A DNA stretch of 64,000 bases from Streptomyces ambofaciens ATCC 23877 (GTDB lineage: Bacteria; Actinomycetota; Actinomycetes; Streptomycetales; Streptomycetaceae). The DNA lies in assembly GCF_001267885.1 (NCBI RefSeq), contig NZ_CP012382.1, forward strand, positions 4,947,001 through 5,011,000, written 5' to 3'. Of the stretch, positions 57,919 through 64,000 are shown piece after piece. The notes under the pieces were generated by a model, which made no database searches, had not been told where the DNA came from, and saw nothing but the letters and a program-made list of their open reading frames with translations. Each line of letters starts with the position of its first letter. Position 1 is the first letter of the stretch. A program made the position numbers and the translations under genes.

Positions 57919-58530
57919 TCAGCCGTCGGTGACCTCGGTGGAGGGCGGTTCGTTGCTGCCCGGGCGGGCGCGGACCTCGTCCGTGCAGGTGTAGCGGCGC
58001 GCGGACGCGTCGGTGGGGCCGGCCAGGATCACGGAGCCGTCGCCCTCGGTGGCGGCCGAGTCGGAGAAGGTGCACACGACCTGGGCGAGGGCGTACGAGG
58101 TGAGGTCGCCGGGGGCGGTGCCCAGCCGCAGGGTGTCCTCGGGGTCGCCGGGACGCGGGCCGGTGACGGTCGTCCCGCGGCGTACGTCGGTGCTGTACCC
58201 CGCCTCCTTCTCCGCGGCCGACGGCGGCGCCGTGAGCTGGTCGAGCAGCCCCTGGGCCACCAGCACCCGCCGTCCGGAGTCCGCCGCGCCGTCCGGTACC
58301 GGGACCGTCCGGTCCACGGCCACCAGCGACGAGCCGCACAGCAGGAACACCTGCACCGGAAGACCGGGTGCCGCCCGCGTCGACCCGTCCGGCTCGGCGA
58401 GCGAGCACCGCACCCGCGACGGCGCGGGACCGTAGTCCGTGGGCACCTCCGTGGCGCGGATGCCGCAGCCGGCGAGCAGCACGGCCAGCACGGCCAGCCC
58501 GGGGAGTGCCGACAGGCGGCGTACGGTCAT
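57919..58530 (-). CDS. Lipoprotein of the afsQ operon
   Basis: Exported lipoprotein of 203 residues. Signal peptide ends in the lipobox LAVLLAGCG. The mature protein has a Sporulation/GerMN-like feel: VQVFLLCGSSLVAVDRTVP, LVAQGLLDQLTAPPSAAEKE followed by AGYSTDVRRGTTV, and LTSYALAQVVCTFSDSAATE. Its ATG overlaps the AfsQ2 stop (TGATG), so it is co-translated with the two-component system. In S. coelicolor the equivalent third gene of the afsQ operon is a lipoprotein; it may modulate the kinase from outside. Domain naming is tentative. Confidence 0.85.
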   Translation of the reverse strand: MTVRRLSALPGLAVLAVLLAGCGIRATEVPTDYGPAPSRVRCSLAEPDGSTRAAPGLPVQVFLLCGSSLVAVDRTVPVPDGAADSGRRVLVAQGLLDQLTAPPSAAEKEAGYSTDVRRGTTVTGPRPGDPEDTLRLGTAPGDLTSYALAQVVCTFSDSAATEGDGSVILAGPTDASARRYTCTDEVRARPGSNEPPSTEVTDG

Positions 58531-60113
58531 CAGACCTGTCCCTTCGCGTCCTTGCCCCTGCTCCCGTCACCCGCGCCGTCCTCGGCGTCCTCGTCCGCCG
58601 GCGGGTCCTGCGGCAGCCGCAGCGTGAACACCGCGCCGCCCTCGGAGGAGTTCTCGGCGGTGATCCCACCGCCGTGGATGTGCGCGTTCTCCAGGGCGAT
58701 GGACAGGCCGAGCCCGCTGCCCTCGGAGCGCGGCCGGGAGGCGCTCGCCTTGTAGAAGCGGTCGAAGACGTGCGGCAGGACGTCCTCGGGGATGCCGGGC
58801 CCGTGGTCCCGCACCCGGATGACCACCTCGTCGTCCGCCCGCGCCACCGTCACCCGCACCGGAGAACCGCCGTGCTTGAGCGCGTTCCCGATCAGGTTGG
58901 CCAGGATGACGTCCAGGCGGCGCGGGTCCAGCCGGGCGTGGATGCCGCGTTCGGCGTCCAGGTCGACGGCGTCCAGCCACGCGCGGGCGTCGATGCAGGC
59001 GGTGATCTGGTCGGCGACGTCGACGTCGTCGAGGACCAGCCGGGCGGTGCCCGCGTCGAAGCGGGTGACCTCCATCAGGTTCTCCACCAGGTCGTTCAGC
59101 CGCCGCGTCTCGCTGACCACCAGCCGTACGGCGGGCTCGATCATCGGGTCGAAGCCGCCGCCCTCGAACTCCAGCTCCTCCTCCAGCACCTCGGTGACGG
59201 CGGTGATCGCCGTCAGCGGGGTACGCAGCTCATGGCTCATGTCCGCCACGAAACGCCGGGAGGCCTGCTCCCGGCCGGCCATGTCCGCGACCCGTTTCTC
59301 CAGCGCCTCGGCGGCGCTGTTGAACGTCCGGGACAGGTCGGCCAGTTCGTCGGTGCCGGACACGCGCAGGCGGGTGTCCAGCTTCCCCTCGCCGAGGCGC
59401 CGCGCCGCGACCCCGAGCCGGTGCACCGGCTTCAGCACGGTCGTCGCCAGGGCCTGCGCCAGCAGCGCCGATCCCAGCAGGGCGAGCGCGGTGGCGATAC
59501 CCAGCGACCAGGCCAGGGAGTTCAGGTCCTTGGCCTCCGGCTCCAGCGACTTGAGCATGTAGCCGGTCGGTCCGCCCCCGATCACCTTCGTGCCGGCCAC
59601 CAGATACGGGGTGTCGCCGTCGGTGATCCGCTGCCAGTACAGGTGGTAGGGATGCTTGTTGGCCGAGGTGACCTTCTGCTCCTTGTTCACCGCCGTGCGC
59701 AGCGACTCGGGCACGTCGGAGAGCGCGAAGCCGCCCAGTCCGCCGGAACTGCCGTACACGGTCCGGCCGGTGGCGTCCTCGGCGACCAGCAGCACGCTGA
59801 ACCGCTGGCTGCTGTTGGCCATCTGCCCCGCGGTGTGCTGCAACTCGTCCTGCGCGGGGTGCTCGGGCAGCGCGCCCGCCCGGTTCTGCATCTCCTGCTC
59901 GAAGCCGCGCAGCACGGCGTCCTGGGTGCGGGTGAGCACCGCCTCCCGGTTCAGCCAGTACGCGATGCCGGACGCCGACACGGCGGCGGTGAGGGCGACC
60001 AGCCCGAAGACGAGGACCAGTCTCAGGCGCAGACTGGTGAAGCGCAGCCAGGACCAGACTCCCTTGCGAGTCGCGGTCCAGCCGCGTGAACCCCCCTGGT
60101 GCTCCTGGGTCAC
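58530..60113 (-). CDS. afsQ2: Sensor histidine kinase AfsQ2
   Basis: Membrane kinase of 527 residues, partner of AfsQ1. Two transmembrane helices (about 30-53 and 200-224) enclose an extracellular sensor domain of about 145 residues. HAMP follows (KPVHRLGVAARRLGEGKLDT), then the H box FVADMSHELRTPL with His294. N box region ANLIGNALKHGGSPVR, G1 VRDHGPGIPEDV and G2 GSGLGLSIALENAHIHGG complete the ATPase domain. GTG at 60113 overlaps the afsQ1 stop (GTGA). In S. coelicolor AfsQ1/Q2 influences antibiotic production and nitrogen/phosphate-linked development. Confidence 0.93.
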   Translation of the reverse strand: MTQEHQGGSRGWTATRKGVWSWLRFTSLRLRLVLVFGLVALTAAVSASGIAYWLNREAVLTRTQDAVLRGFEQEMQNRAGALPEHPAQDELQHTAGQMANSSQRFSVLLVAEDATGRTVYGSSGGLGGFALSDVPESLRTAVNKEQKVTSANKHPYHLYWQRITDGDTPYLVAGTKVIGGGPTGYMLKSLEPEAKDLNSLAWSLGIATALALLGSALLAQALATTVLKPVHRLGVAARRLGEGKLDTRLRVSGTDELADLSRTFNSAAEALEKRVADMAGREQASRRFVADMSHELRTPLTAITAVTEVLEEELEFEGGGFDPMIEPAVRLVVSETRRLNDLVENLMEVTRFDAGTARLVLDDVDVADQITACIDARAWLDAVDLDAERGIHARLDPRRLDVILANLIGNALKHGGSPVRVTVARADDEVVIRVRDHGPGIPEDVLPHVFDRFYKASASRPRSEGSGLGLSIALENAHIHGGGITAENSSEGGAVFTLRLPQDPPADEDAEDGAGDGSRGKDAKGQV

Positions 60114-60787
60114 TGAGGCGGGTCCAGCCGGTAGCCGACACCCCGTACGGTGCGGATCAGCGTCGGGGACGACGGCACGTCCTCGACCTTGGCGCGCAGC
60201 CGCTGCACACAGGCGTCCACCAGCCGGGAGTCGCCGAGGTAGTCGTGCTCCCACACCAGCCGCAGCAGCTGCTGCCGGGACAGCGCCTGCCCCGGCCGCC
60301 GGCTCAGCTCCAGGAGCAGCCGCAGCTCGGTCGGCGTGAGCTGGAGGTCCTCGCCGTTCTTGGTCACGGTCATCGCGGACCGGTCGATGACCAGGCCGCC
60401 GAAGCTCGCCGAATCGCTGGACTCCCGCTCCCCGCGCCGCAGCACGGCCCGGATACGGGCGTCCAGCACCCGGCCCTGGACGGGTTTGACGACGTAGTCG
60501 TCGGCGCCCGACTCGAGACCGACGACCACGTCGATGTCGTCGTTGCGCGCGGTCAGCAGGATGATCGGCAGCTGGTCGGTGCGCCGGATGCGCCGGCACA
60601 CCTCGAAACCGTCGATGCCGGGCAGCATCACGTCCAGCACGATCAGGTCCGGCCGCTGCTCGCGCAGCAGCTTCAGACCGTCCTCACCGCTGGCAGCGGT
60701 GGCCACCCGGTGGCCCTGGCGGGTCAGGGAGAGCTCCAGGGCCGTACGGATGGCGTCGTCGTCCTCGATCAGCAACAGGGAAGGCAC
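60110..60787 (-). CDS. afsQ1: Response regulator AfsQ1
   Basis: OmpR-type regulator of 225 residues, the length known for AfsQ1. Receiver domain: LLLIEDDDAIRTALELSLTR, phospho-acceptor Asp52 in LIVLDVMLPGIDG, the Thr in ILLTARNDD, Lys in DDYVVKPVQG. The C-terminal winged helix includes LTPTELRLLLELSRRPGQAL and RLVDACVQRLRAKVEDVPSS followed by RTVRGVGYRL. The frame is open to 60934, but GTG at 60787 gives the typical start. Divergent from sigQ, with an AfsQ1-type box between them. Confidence 0.95.
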   Translation of the reverse strand: MPSLLLIEDDDAIRTALELSLTRQGHRVATAASGEDGLKLLREQRPDLIVLDVMLPGIDGFEVCRRIRRTDQLPIILLTARNDDIDVVVGLESGADDYVVKPVQGRVLDARIRAVLRRGERESSDSASFGGLVIDRSAMTVTKNGEDLQLTPTELRLLLELSRRPGQALSRQQLLRLVWEHDYLGDSRLVDACVQRLRAKVEDVPSSPTLIRTVRGVGYRLDPPQ

Positions 60788-60899
60788 GGGCTCATTCTGG
60801 CCCATGGAGGGGGTGGGGTACGACCCGTGGGTCCCGAAGAGGGCGGAGCGCGCCGCCGGACCCTGTGAAGGAACGGTGCGGCAGCGGTGACGGACCCCT

Positions 60900-60915
60900 G
60901 TGACAGGTCTGTGAC
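60900..60915. promoter_or_regulatory. AfsQ1 box
   Basis: GTGACAGGTCTGTGAC matches the published AfsQ1 consensus GTnAC-N6-GTnAC exactly. It lies in the afsQ1-sigQ divergent region, 113 bp from the afsQ1 start and 143 bp before sigQ. A further GTGAC lies at 60887-60891. Confidence 0.85.
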
Positions 60916-61057
60916 AGTCGACGGACACGGCCATGAAGTCACCGCGGCAGGCTTCTCGTCACAGGCAACACAGCGAGGGGCCACGGAGCAGGAACGCGGT
61001 ACGGCACCTCGCGGTACGGCAGACCGAACACCGGAAGTCCACGACGGGGGGCGCGAG

Positions 61058-61801
61058 ATGAACACGCTGCACGCCACCAGCACCAGCGCAGTGGTCACGC
61101 GTCTGCACGACGTGCACACACACCGGGGTTCCGAGAAGTCCGGTGCTCTGAGCGGACGGGGGTGCGCTCGCGGCACCGGGCGTCAGCACACCGCGTACAT
61201 GGCGGTGGTCGACGCGCGCCAGGGGGAGGCGCACGGGGGGACGGCGCACGGGGAGGCAGAGGGGGAGCGCCGCTCCCTGTCGGAGGCGGAGTTCACCGCC
61301 TACGTCCAGGAGCGTCGCGCCTCCCTGTACGCCACCGCCTACCACCTCACCGGTGACCGTTTCGAGGCCGAGGACCTGCTCCAGAGCGCGCTGTTCTCGA
61401 CCTACCGGGCGTGGGAGCGGATCAGCGACAAGGCCGCGGTCGGCGGATACCTCCGCCGCACCATGACCAACCTGCACATCAGCGCCTGGCGGCGCCGCAA
61501 GCTCAACGAGTACCCGACCGAGGAACTGCCGGAGACGCCCGGCGACACGGACGCGATGCGCGGCACCGAACTGCGCACGGTCCTGTGGCAGGCGCTGGCC
61601 CGGCTGCCCGAACTCCAGCGCACGATGCTGGTCCTCCGCTACTACGAGGGCCGCACGGATCCGGAGATCGCGGACATCCTCGGCATCAGCGTCGGCACGG
61701 TGAAGTCCAGCATCTGGCGGTCGCTCCGTCGGCTGCGCGAGGACGAGGTCCTCAGCTTCGGCCGTGACCGGGAGGACGCCTTCGGCGAACTGGTCGCCTG
61801 A
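61058..61801 (+). CDS. sigQ: ECF sigma factor SigQ (SigE-like family)
   Basis: Sigma factor of 247 residues encoded opposite afsQ1, the arrangement known for sigQ. A polar N-terminal extension of about 70 residues precedes region 2 (SEAEFTAYVQERRASLYATA, RFEAEDLLQSALFSTYRAW, YLRRTMTNLHISAWRRRKL). Region 4 follows with LPELQRTMLVLRYYEGRTDP and IADILGISVGTVKSSIWRSL. ATG at 61058 follows a G-rich ACGGGGGGCGCGAG. It is probably under AfsQ1 control through the box upstream. The frame extends to 60887 but that part covers the AfsQ1 box. Confidence 0.93.
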   Translation: MNTLHATSTSAVVTRLHDVHTHRGSEKSGALSGRGCARGTGRQHTAYMAVVDARQGEAHGGTAHGEAEGERRSLSEAEFTAYVQERRASLYATAYHLTGDRFEAEDLLQSALFSTYRAWERISDKAAVGGYLRRTMTNLHISAWRRRKLNEYPTEELPETPGDTDAMRGTELRTVLWQALARLPELQRTMLVLRYYEGRTDPEIADILGISVGTVKSSIWRSLRRLREDEVLSFGRDREDAFGELVA

Positions 61802-61885
61802 AGGTCCGGGGGGACCCGGGGGGAACCCGCGAAAAAAAGTACGAGCCAGGGTGTATCAGGGGGAGAGGCCCGGGCTCTTACTCAC

Positions 61886-61941
61886 GGGGAAGCACCACGG
61901 GGGAACAACGGGGGGACACGGGGGAACGGGTAACACGGGGG
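61886..61941 (+). other. G-tract cluster, potential G-quadruplex
   Basis: Six runs of three to six G (61886, 61899, 61910, 61920, 61928, 61937) with loops of three to nine bases on the plus strand, in the sigQ 3' region. More G runs lie at 61808-61824. An RNA or DNA quadruplex is possible. Confidence 0.55.
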
Positions 61942-61950
61942 AGCGAAAGG

Positions 61951-61991
61951 GAGCGGGGCTGGAGGGCCGGGGGGTCCGTCCAGCCCCGCTC
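61951..61991. terminator. Bidirectional terminator after sigQ
   Basis: 13-bp perfect stem (GAGCGGGGCTGGA with TCCAGCCCCGCTC) around a 15-base G-rich loop, between convergent sigQ and the uridine-kinase-like gene. Confidence 0.82.
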
Positions 61992-62019
61992 TCGCGTGCG
62001 CGGGGGTGAGCGACGCCCG

Positions 62020-62655
62020 CTACGCCGCCGTACGCACCGTCGGGCACCGGCCCGCCGCCGCGGCCGTCAGCCGGCCCATCGCCTCGTCCCGGTCGCAGGC
62101 GTGGGCGCCCAGCGCCGTCTGCCGGGCGATGACCGACCGCTCCTGCCGCATCAGCCGCCAGCCGCGACGCAGCAGGAAGGGCACGGACTTGCGGCTCTCC
62201 CTCAGGTCCCGCAGGAAGCGGCGGCGGAAGGTGGTCAGCGGCCCGCGGCTCAGGCAGAGGGCGTCGGCCAGGACGCCCAGCTCCCGGCAGCGCGAGACGA
62301 GTTCGGCGGCGAAGATGCCCTCCGCGAGGAAGAGCGGGGCCCGCCCGATGTCGATCGCCGACTCACCGGTGCGGGCACTGAGCGAGAGGTCGTAGACGGG
62401 CACGTGCGTACGGCCCGCGCGGCACAGTTCCGTGATGGCCGCGACGGCGGCGTCCGCGTCCCACGAGCCGGGGTGGTCCCAGTCGATGTCGGAACTCTGC
62501 GGCACCAGTGGCAGCGTCGGGTCGGTGCCCTCCTTGTAGAAGTCGTCGAGGCGCAGCACCGGAAGGCCGGCGCGGGCGGCGAGGAGGGACTTGCCGGAGC
62601 CGGAGGGGCCGCAGAGCAGCACGACTCGCGTCGGTATGGGCGGATGGGAGCTCAC
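62020..62655 (-). CDS. Uridine-kinase-like P-loop protein
   Basis: A 211-residue P-loop kinase of the uridine kinase/phosphoribulokinase type. Walker A is VVLLCGPSGSGKSLLAARAG near the N-terminus; VLRLDDFYKEGTDPTLPLVP carries the DDFY pattern, IDWDHPGSWDADAAVAAI the W-D-H-P element, and LFLAEGIFAAELVSRCRELG the E-G motif. The last third contains RRFLRDLRESRKSVPFLLRR. GTG at 62655 is chosen by the position of the P-loop; the long upstream frame is not protein-like. Shine-Dalgarno is weak. Substrate is probably a nucleoside or small phosphoacceptor, not proven. Confidence 0.82.
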   Translation of the reverse strand: MSSHPPIPTRVVLLCGPSGSGKSLLAARAGLPVLRLDDFYKEGTDPTLPLVPQSSDIDWDHPGSWDADAAVAAITELCRAGRTHVPVYDLSLSARTGESAIDIGRAPLFLAEGIFAAELVSRCRELGVLADALCLSRGPLTTFRRRFLRDLRESRKSVPFLLRRGWRLMRQERSVIARQTALGAHACDRDEAMGRLTAAAAGRCPTVRTAA

Positions 62656-62814
62656 GGGACACCAGTCTGAGGCATCGGTCACCCTCCGTACGACCCCGCG
62701 GGTCGACTTTGCAGCGCGCGTCACACGTCGGCCACGGTCCGCGGTGACCTGATCACCCTCCGCACTGTTATCCCGGTAGTCCGTAGCAACCCACACCAAG
62801 AGGTGGCAGCAGCG

Positions 62815-63219
62815 ATGGTCCGACACGCGTCCCCCCGCACCCCGCACGCCCAGCGCGCCCTGATCGCCCTCGCGACCGCCGGGGCGGCCCTGGCCGCGGG
62901 TGCCGCGACGGCCTCCGCGGACGGCGGTGAGGCGGTCGGCGGCCTGGCGCACACCCGCCCGACCTCACTGGGGAACATCGACCCGCAGGCGGGCCTCCAG
63001 GCGGTGACCGGCACGGTCGGCTTCGTCACCGGCCCGGTCGCGGACCTCAAGCCCAACCCGCTGGCCGGCACCGGCGTCGACCCGCTGGACAACGGCGTCG
63101 GCACGAAGGTCGCCGACTTCCAGCCGCTCACCTCGACGGCGCTGACCGGTCCGGTCGCGCAGGCGCAGTCGCTGGGCGGTGTGCCGGTGGTGGGGGAGGT
63201 GACGCGGCTGCTGCGCTGA
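62815..63219 (+). CDS. Small secreted protein
   Basis: Secreted protein of 134 residues with a signal peptide (ALIALATAGAALAAGAATAS, cleavage near ASA-DGG at about 38). The mature part is Gly/Val/Pro rich with no cysteine: VTGTVGFVTGPVADLKPNPL, DPLDNGVGTKVADFQPLTST. ATG at 62815 has AAGAGG about 11 bases upstream; GTG 12 bp upstream is possible. Its layout (signal peptide, low-complexity mature part) resembles the protein at 56446. No family recognised. A terminator follows after 26 bp. Confidence 0.8.
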   Translation: MVRHASPRTPHAQRALIALATAGAALAAGAATASADGGEAVGGLAHTRPTSLGNIDPQAGLQAVTGTVGFVTGPVADLKPNPLAGTGVDPLDNGVGTKVADFQPLTSTALTGPVAQAQSLGGVPVVGEVTRLLR

Positions 63220-63245
63220 CGGCCGCCCCTCACCCGGCGAGCGAA

Positions 63246-63283
63246 GAGCCGCGCCTTCCCCGGACGGAGGGAAGACGCGGCTC
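63246..63283. terminator. Bidirectional terminator
   Basis: 15-base arms with one mismatch (GAGCCGCG...CTTCCC with GGGAAG...CGCGGCTC) and an 8-base loop between convergent genes. Confidence 0.8.
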
Positions 63284-63323
63284 GCTGGTGGGTGCGCCGT
63301 GGTGCGGCGCGGCCTCCGGTGCC

Positions 63324-64000
63324 TCAGTACGACGAGCCGGACGCGCCGAGCGCGCCCGTCGGGTGCCAGACCGTCTTGGTCTCCAGGAACGCCGTCATGC
63401 GGTCGGTGCCCGGCGTCGCGGACCAGCCGGCTCCGTCCACAGGCTGTGGACGGAGTACGCGCTTCAGGTTGTCCGCCGCCGCGATCTCCAGTTCCTTCGC
63501 CAGCGTCTCGTCGGCGCCCGCGAGGTCGATCGCGTTGACGTCCTGGTGCGAGGCGAGGGGGGCCGCGATCTCCGCCGTACGGCCGGACAGGACGTTGACC
63601 ACGCCGCCGGGGAGGTCGGAGGTGGCCAGCACCTCGCCCAGGGAGAGGGCGGGCAGCGGGGCCTTCTCCGACGCCACGACGACCGCGGTGTTGCCCGTCG
63701 CGATCACCGGGGCGACGACCGAGACCAGGCCCAGGAAGGACGACTCCTGCGGGGCGAGGACGGCGACGACGCCCGTCGGTTCCGGGGAGGACAGGTTGAA
63801 GAAGGGGCCCGCGACCGGGTTGCCGCCGCCGACCACCTGGGCGATCTTGTCGGTCCAGCCCGCGTACCAGACCCAGCGGTCGATCGCCGCGTCGACCTGG
63901 GCGGCGGCCTTGGACTTCGACAGGCCCTCGGCGTCGGCCACCTCCGCCACGTACTGGTCGCGGCGGCCCTCCAGCATCTCGGCGACGCGGTAGAGGATCT
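63324..64000 (-). CDS. Aldehyde-dehydrogenase-like protein, C-terminal part
   Basis: The 5' part lies beyond the window; about 225 codons are visible. The visible sequence matches the ALDH N-terminal coenzyme-binding domain: AAAQVDAAIDRWVWYAGWTD, GNPVAGPFFNLSSPEPTGVV, VVAPVIATGNTAVVVASEKA, LPGGVVNVLSGRTAEI and AIDLAGADETLAKELEIAAA. Where ELGGKSP and the catalytic Cys region should follow, the protein instead ends after a short tail (ETKTVWHPTGALGASGSSY). So it lacks the catalytic Cys half. It may be a non-catalytic partner of a complete ALDH encoded further right. Residue positions cannot be given because the start is missing. Confidence 0.8.
   Translation of the reverse strand, partial: ILYRVAEMLEGRRDQYVAEVADAEGLSKSKAAAQVDAAIDRWVWYAGWTDKIAQVVGGGNPVAGPFFNLSSPEPTGVVAVLAPQESSFLGLVSVVAPVIATGNTAVVVASEKAPLPALSLGEVLATSDLPGGVVNVLSGRTAEIAAPLASHQDVNAIDLAGADETLAKELEIAAADNLKRVLRPQPVDGAGWSATPGTDRMTAFLETKTVWHPTGALGASGSSY

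Overview
The window is a high-GC actinobacterial chromosome segment, almost certainly from a Streptomyces. Coding frames show strong third-position G/C bias, starts are often GTG, and ATGA/GTGA/TGATG gene overlaps are common. The right end carries the afsQ1-afsQ2/sigQ locus that is characteristic of the genus. The gene order resembles the part of the Streptomyces coelicolor chromosome running from sdh to afsQ; that comparison is from memory, not from a search. No rRNA, tRNA or CRISPR array was seen.

Layout. 1-3.4 kb: sdhCDAB (succinate dehydrogenase, minus strand). 3.6-8.6 kb: a purine-catabolism decarboxylase, a secreted GH20 hexosaminidase, small unrecognised proteins and a frameshifted duplicate of one of them. 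8.7-12.4 kb: two tandem, paralogous pairs of ECF sigma factor plus single-pass membrane protein. 12.6-18.2 kb: L,D-transpeptidase lipoprotein, a methylmalonyl-CoA-mutase-type subunit, a LysE exporter, and a flavin monooxygenase divergent from a TetR regulator with two visible operators.

18.2-35.8 kb is a surface-glycan cluster: two methyltransferases, a membrane acyltransferase, two cassettes of polysialyltransferase-like enzyme plus GT2 glycosyltransferase, a GT8-like/TPR/pyruvyltransferase fusion, a GT29-like sialyltransferase relative, a DUF6716-like putative glycosyltransferase, a fused CMP-nonulosonate synthetase/phosphatase, a NeuB-type synthase and another sialyltransferase-like protein. 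The set makes, activates and polymerises a nonulosonic acid. The best-known candidate product in streptomycetes is the Kdn-containing teichulosonic acid of the cell wall. The cluster holds an unusual number of short tandem DNA repeats.

36.3-46.1 kb: an M20 amidohydrolase, then a nucleoside uptake and salvage region with two Bmp-type lipoproteins, an ABC ATPase, two permeases, cytidine deaminase and thymidine phosphorylase. A palindromic site (CTACGCGCGTAG or a one-arm variant) lies upstream of both lipoprotein genes, the ATPase gene and the distant adenosine deaminase gene at 55.1 kb, which suggests one regulon.

46.2-48.75 kb: a complete group II intron with a reverse transcriptase/maturase/HNH protein. 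It is inserted between the A and the TG of the start codon of a Uma2-family gene, so the normal start exists only after splicing. 49.3-57.9 kb: AEC transporter, STAS protein, SnoaL-type ECF sigma factor, MFS exporter with divergent LysR, a hydrolase lacking its nucleophile, adenosine deaminase, a secreted repeat protein, PspC and VanZ proteins. 57.9-61.8 kb: the afsQ1-afsQ2-lipoprotein operon divergent from sigQ, with a match to the AfsQ1 box between them. 62-64 kb: a uridine-kinase-like protein, a secreted protein and the C-terminal end of an aldehyde-dehydrogenase-like protein that runs off the window.
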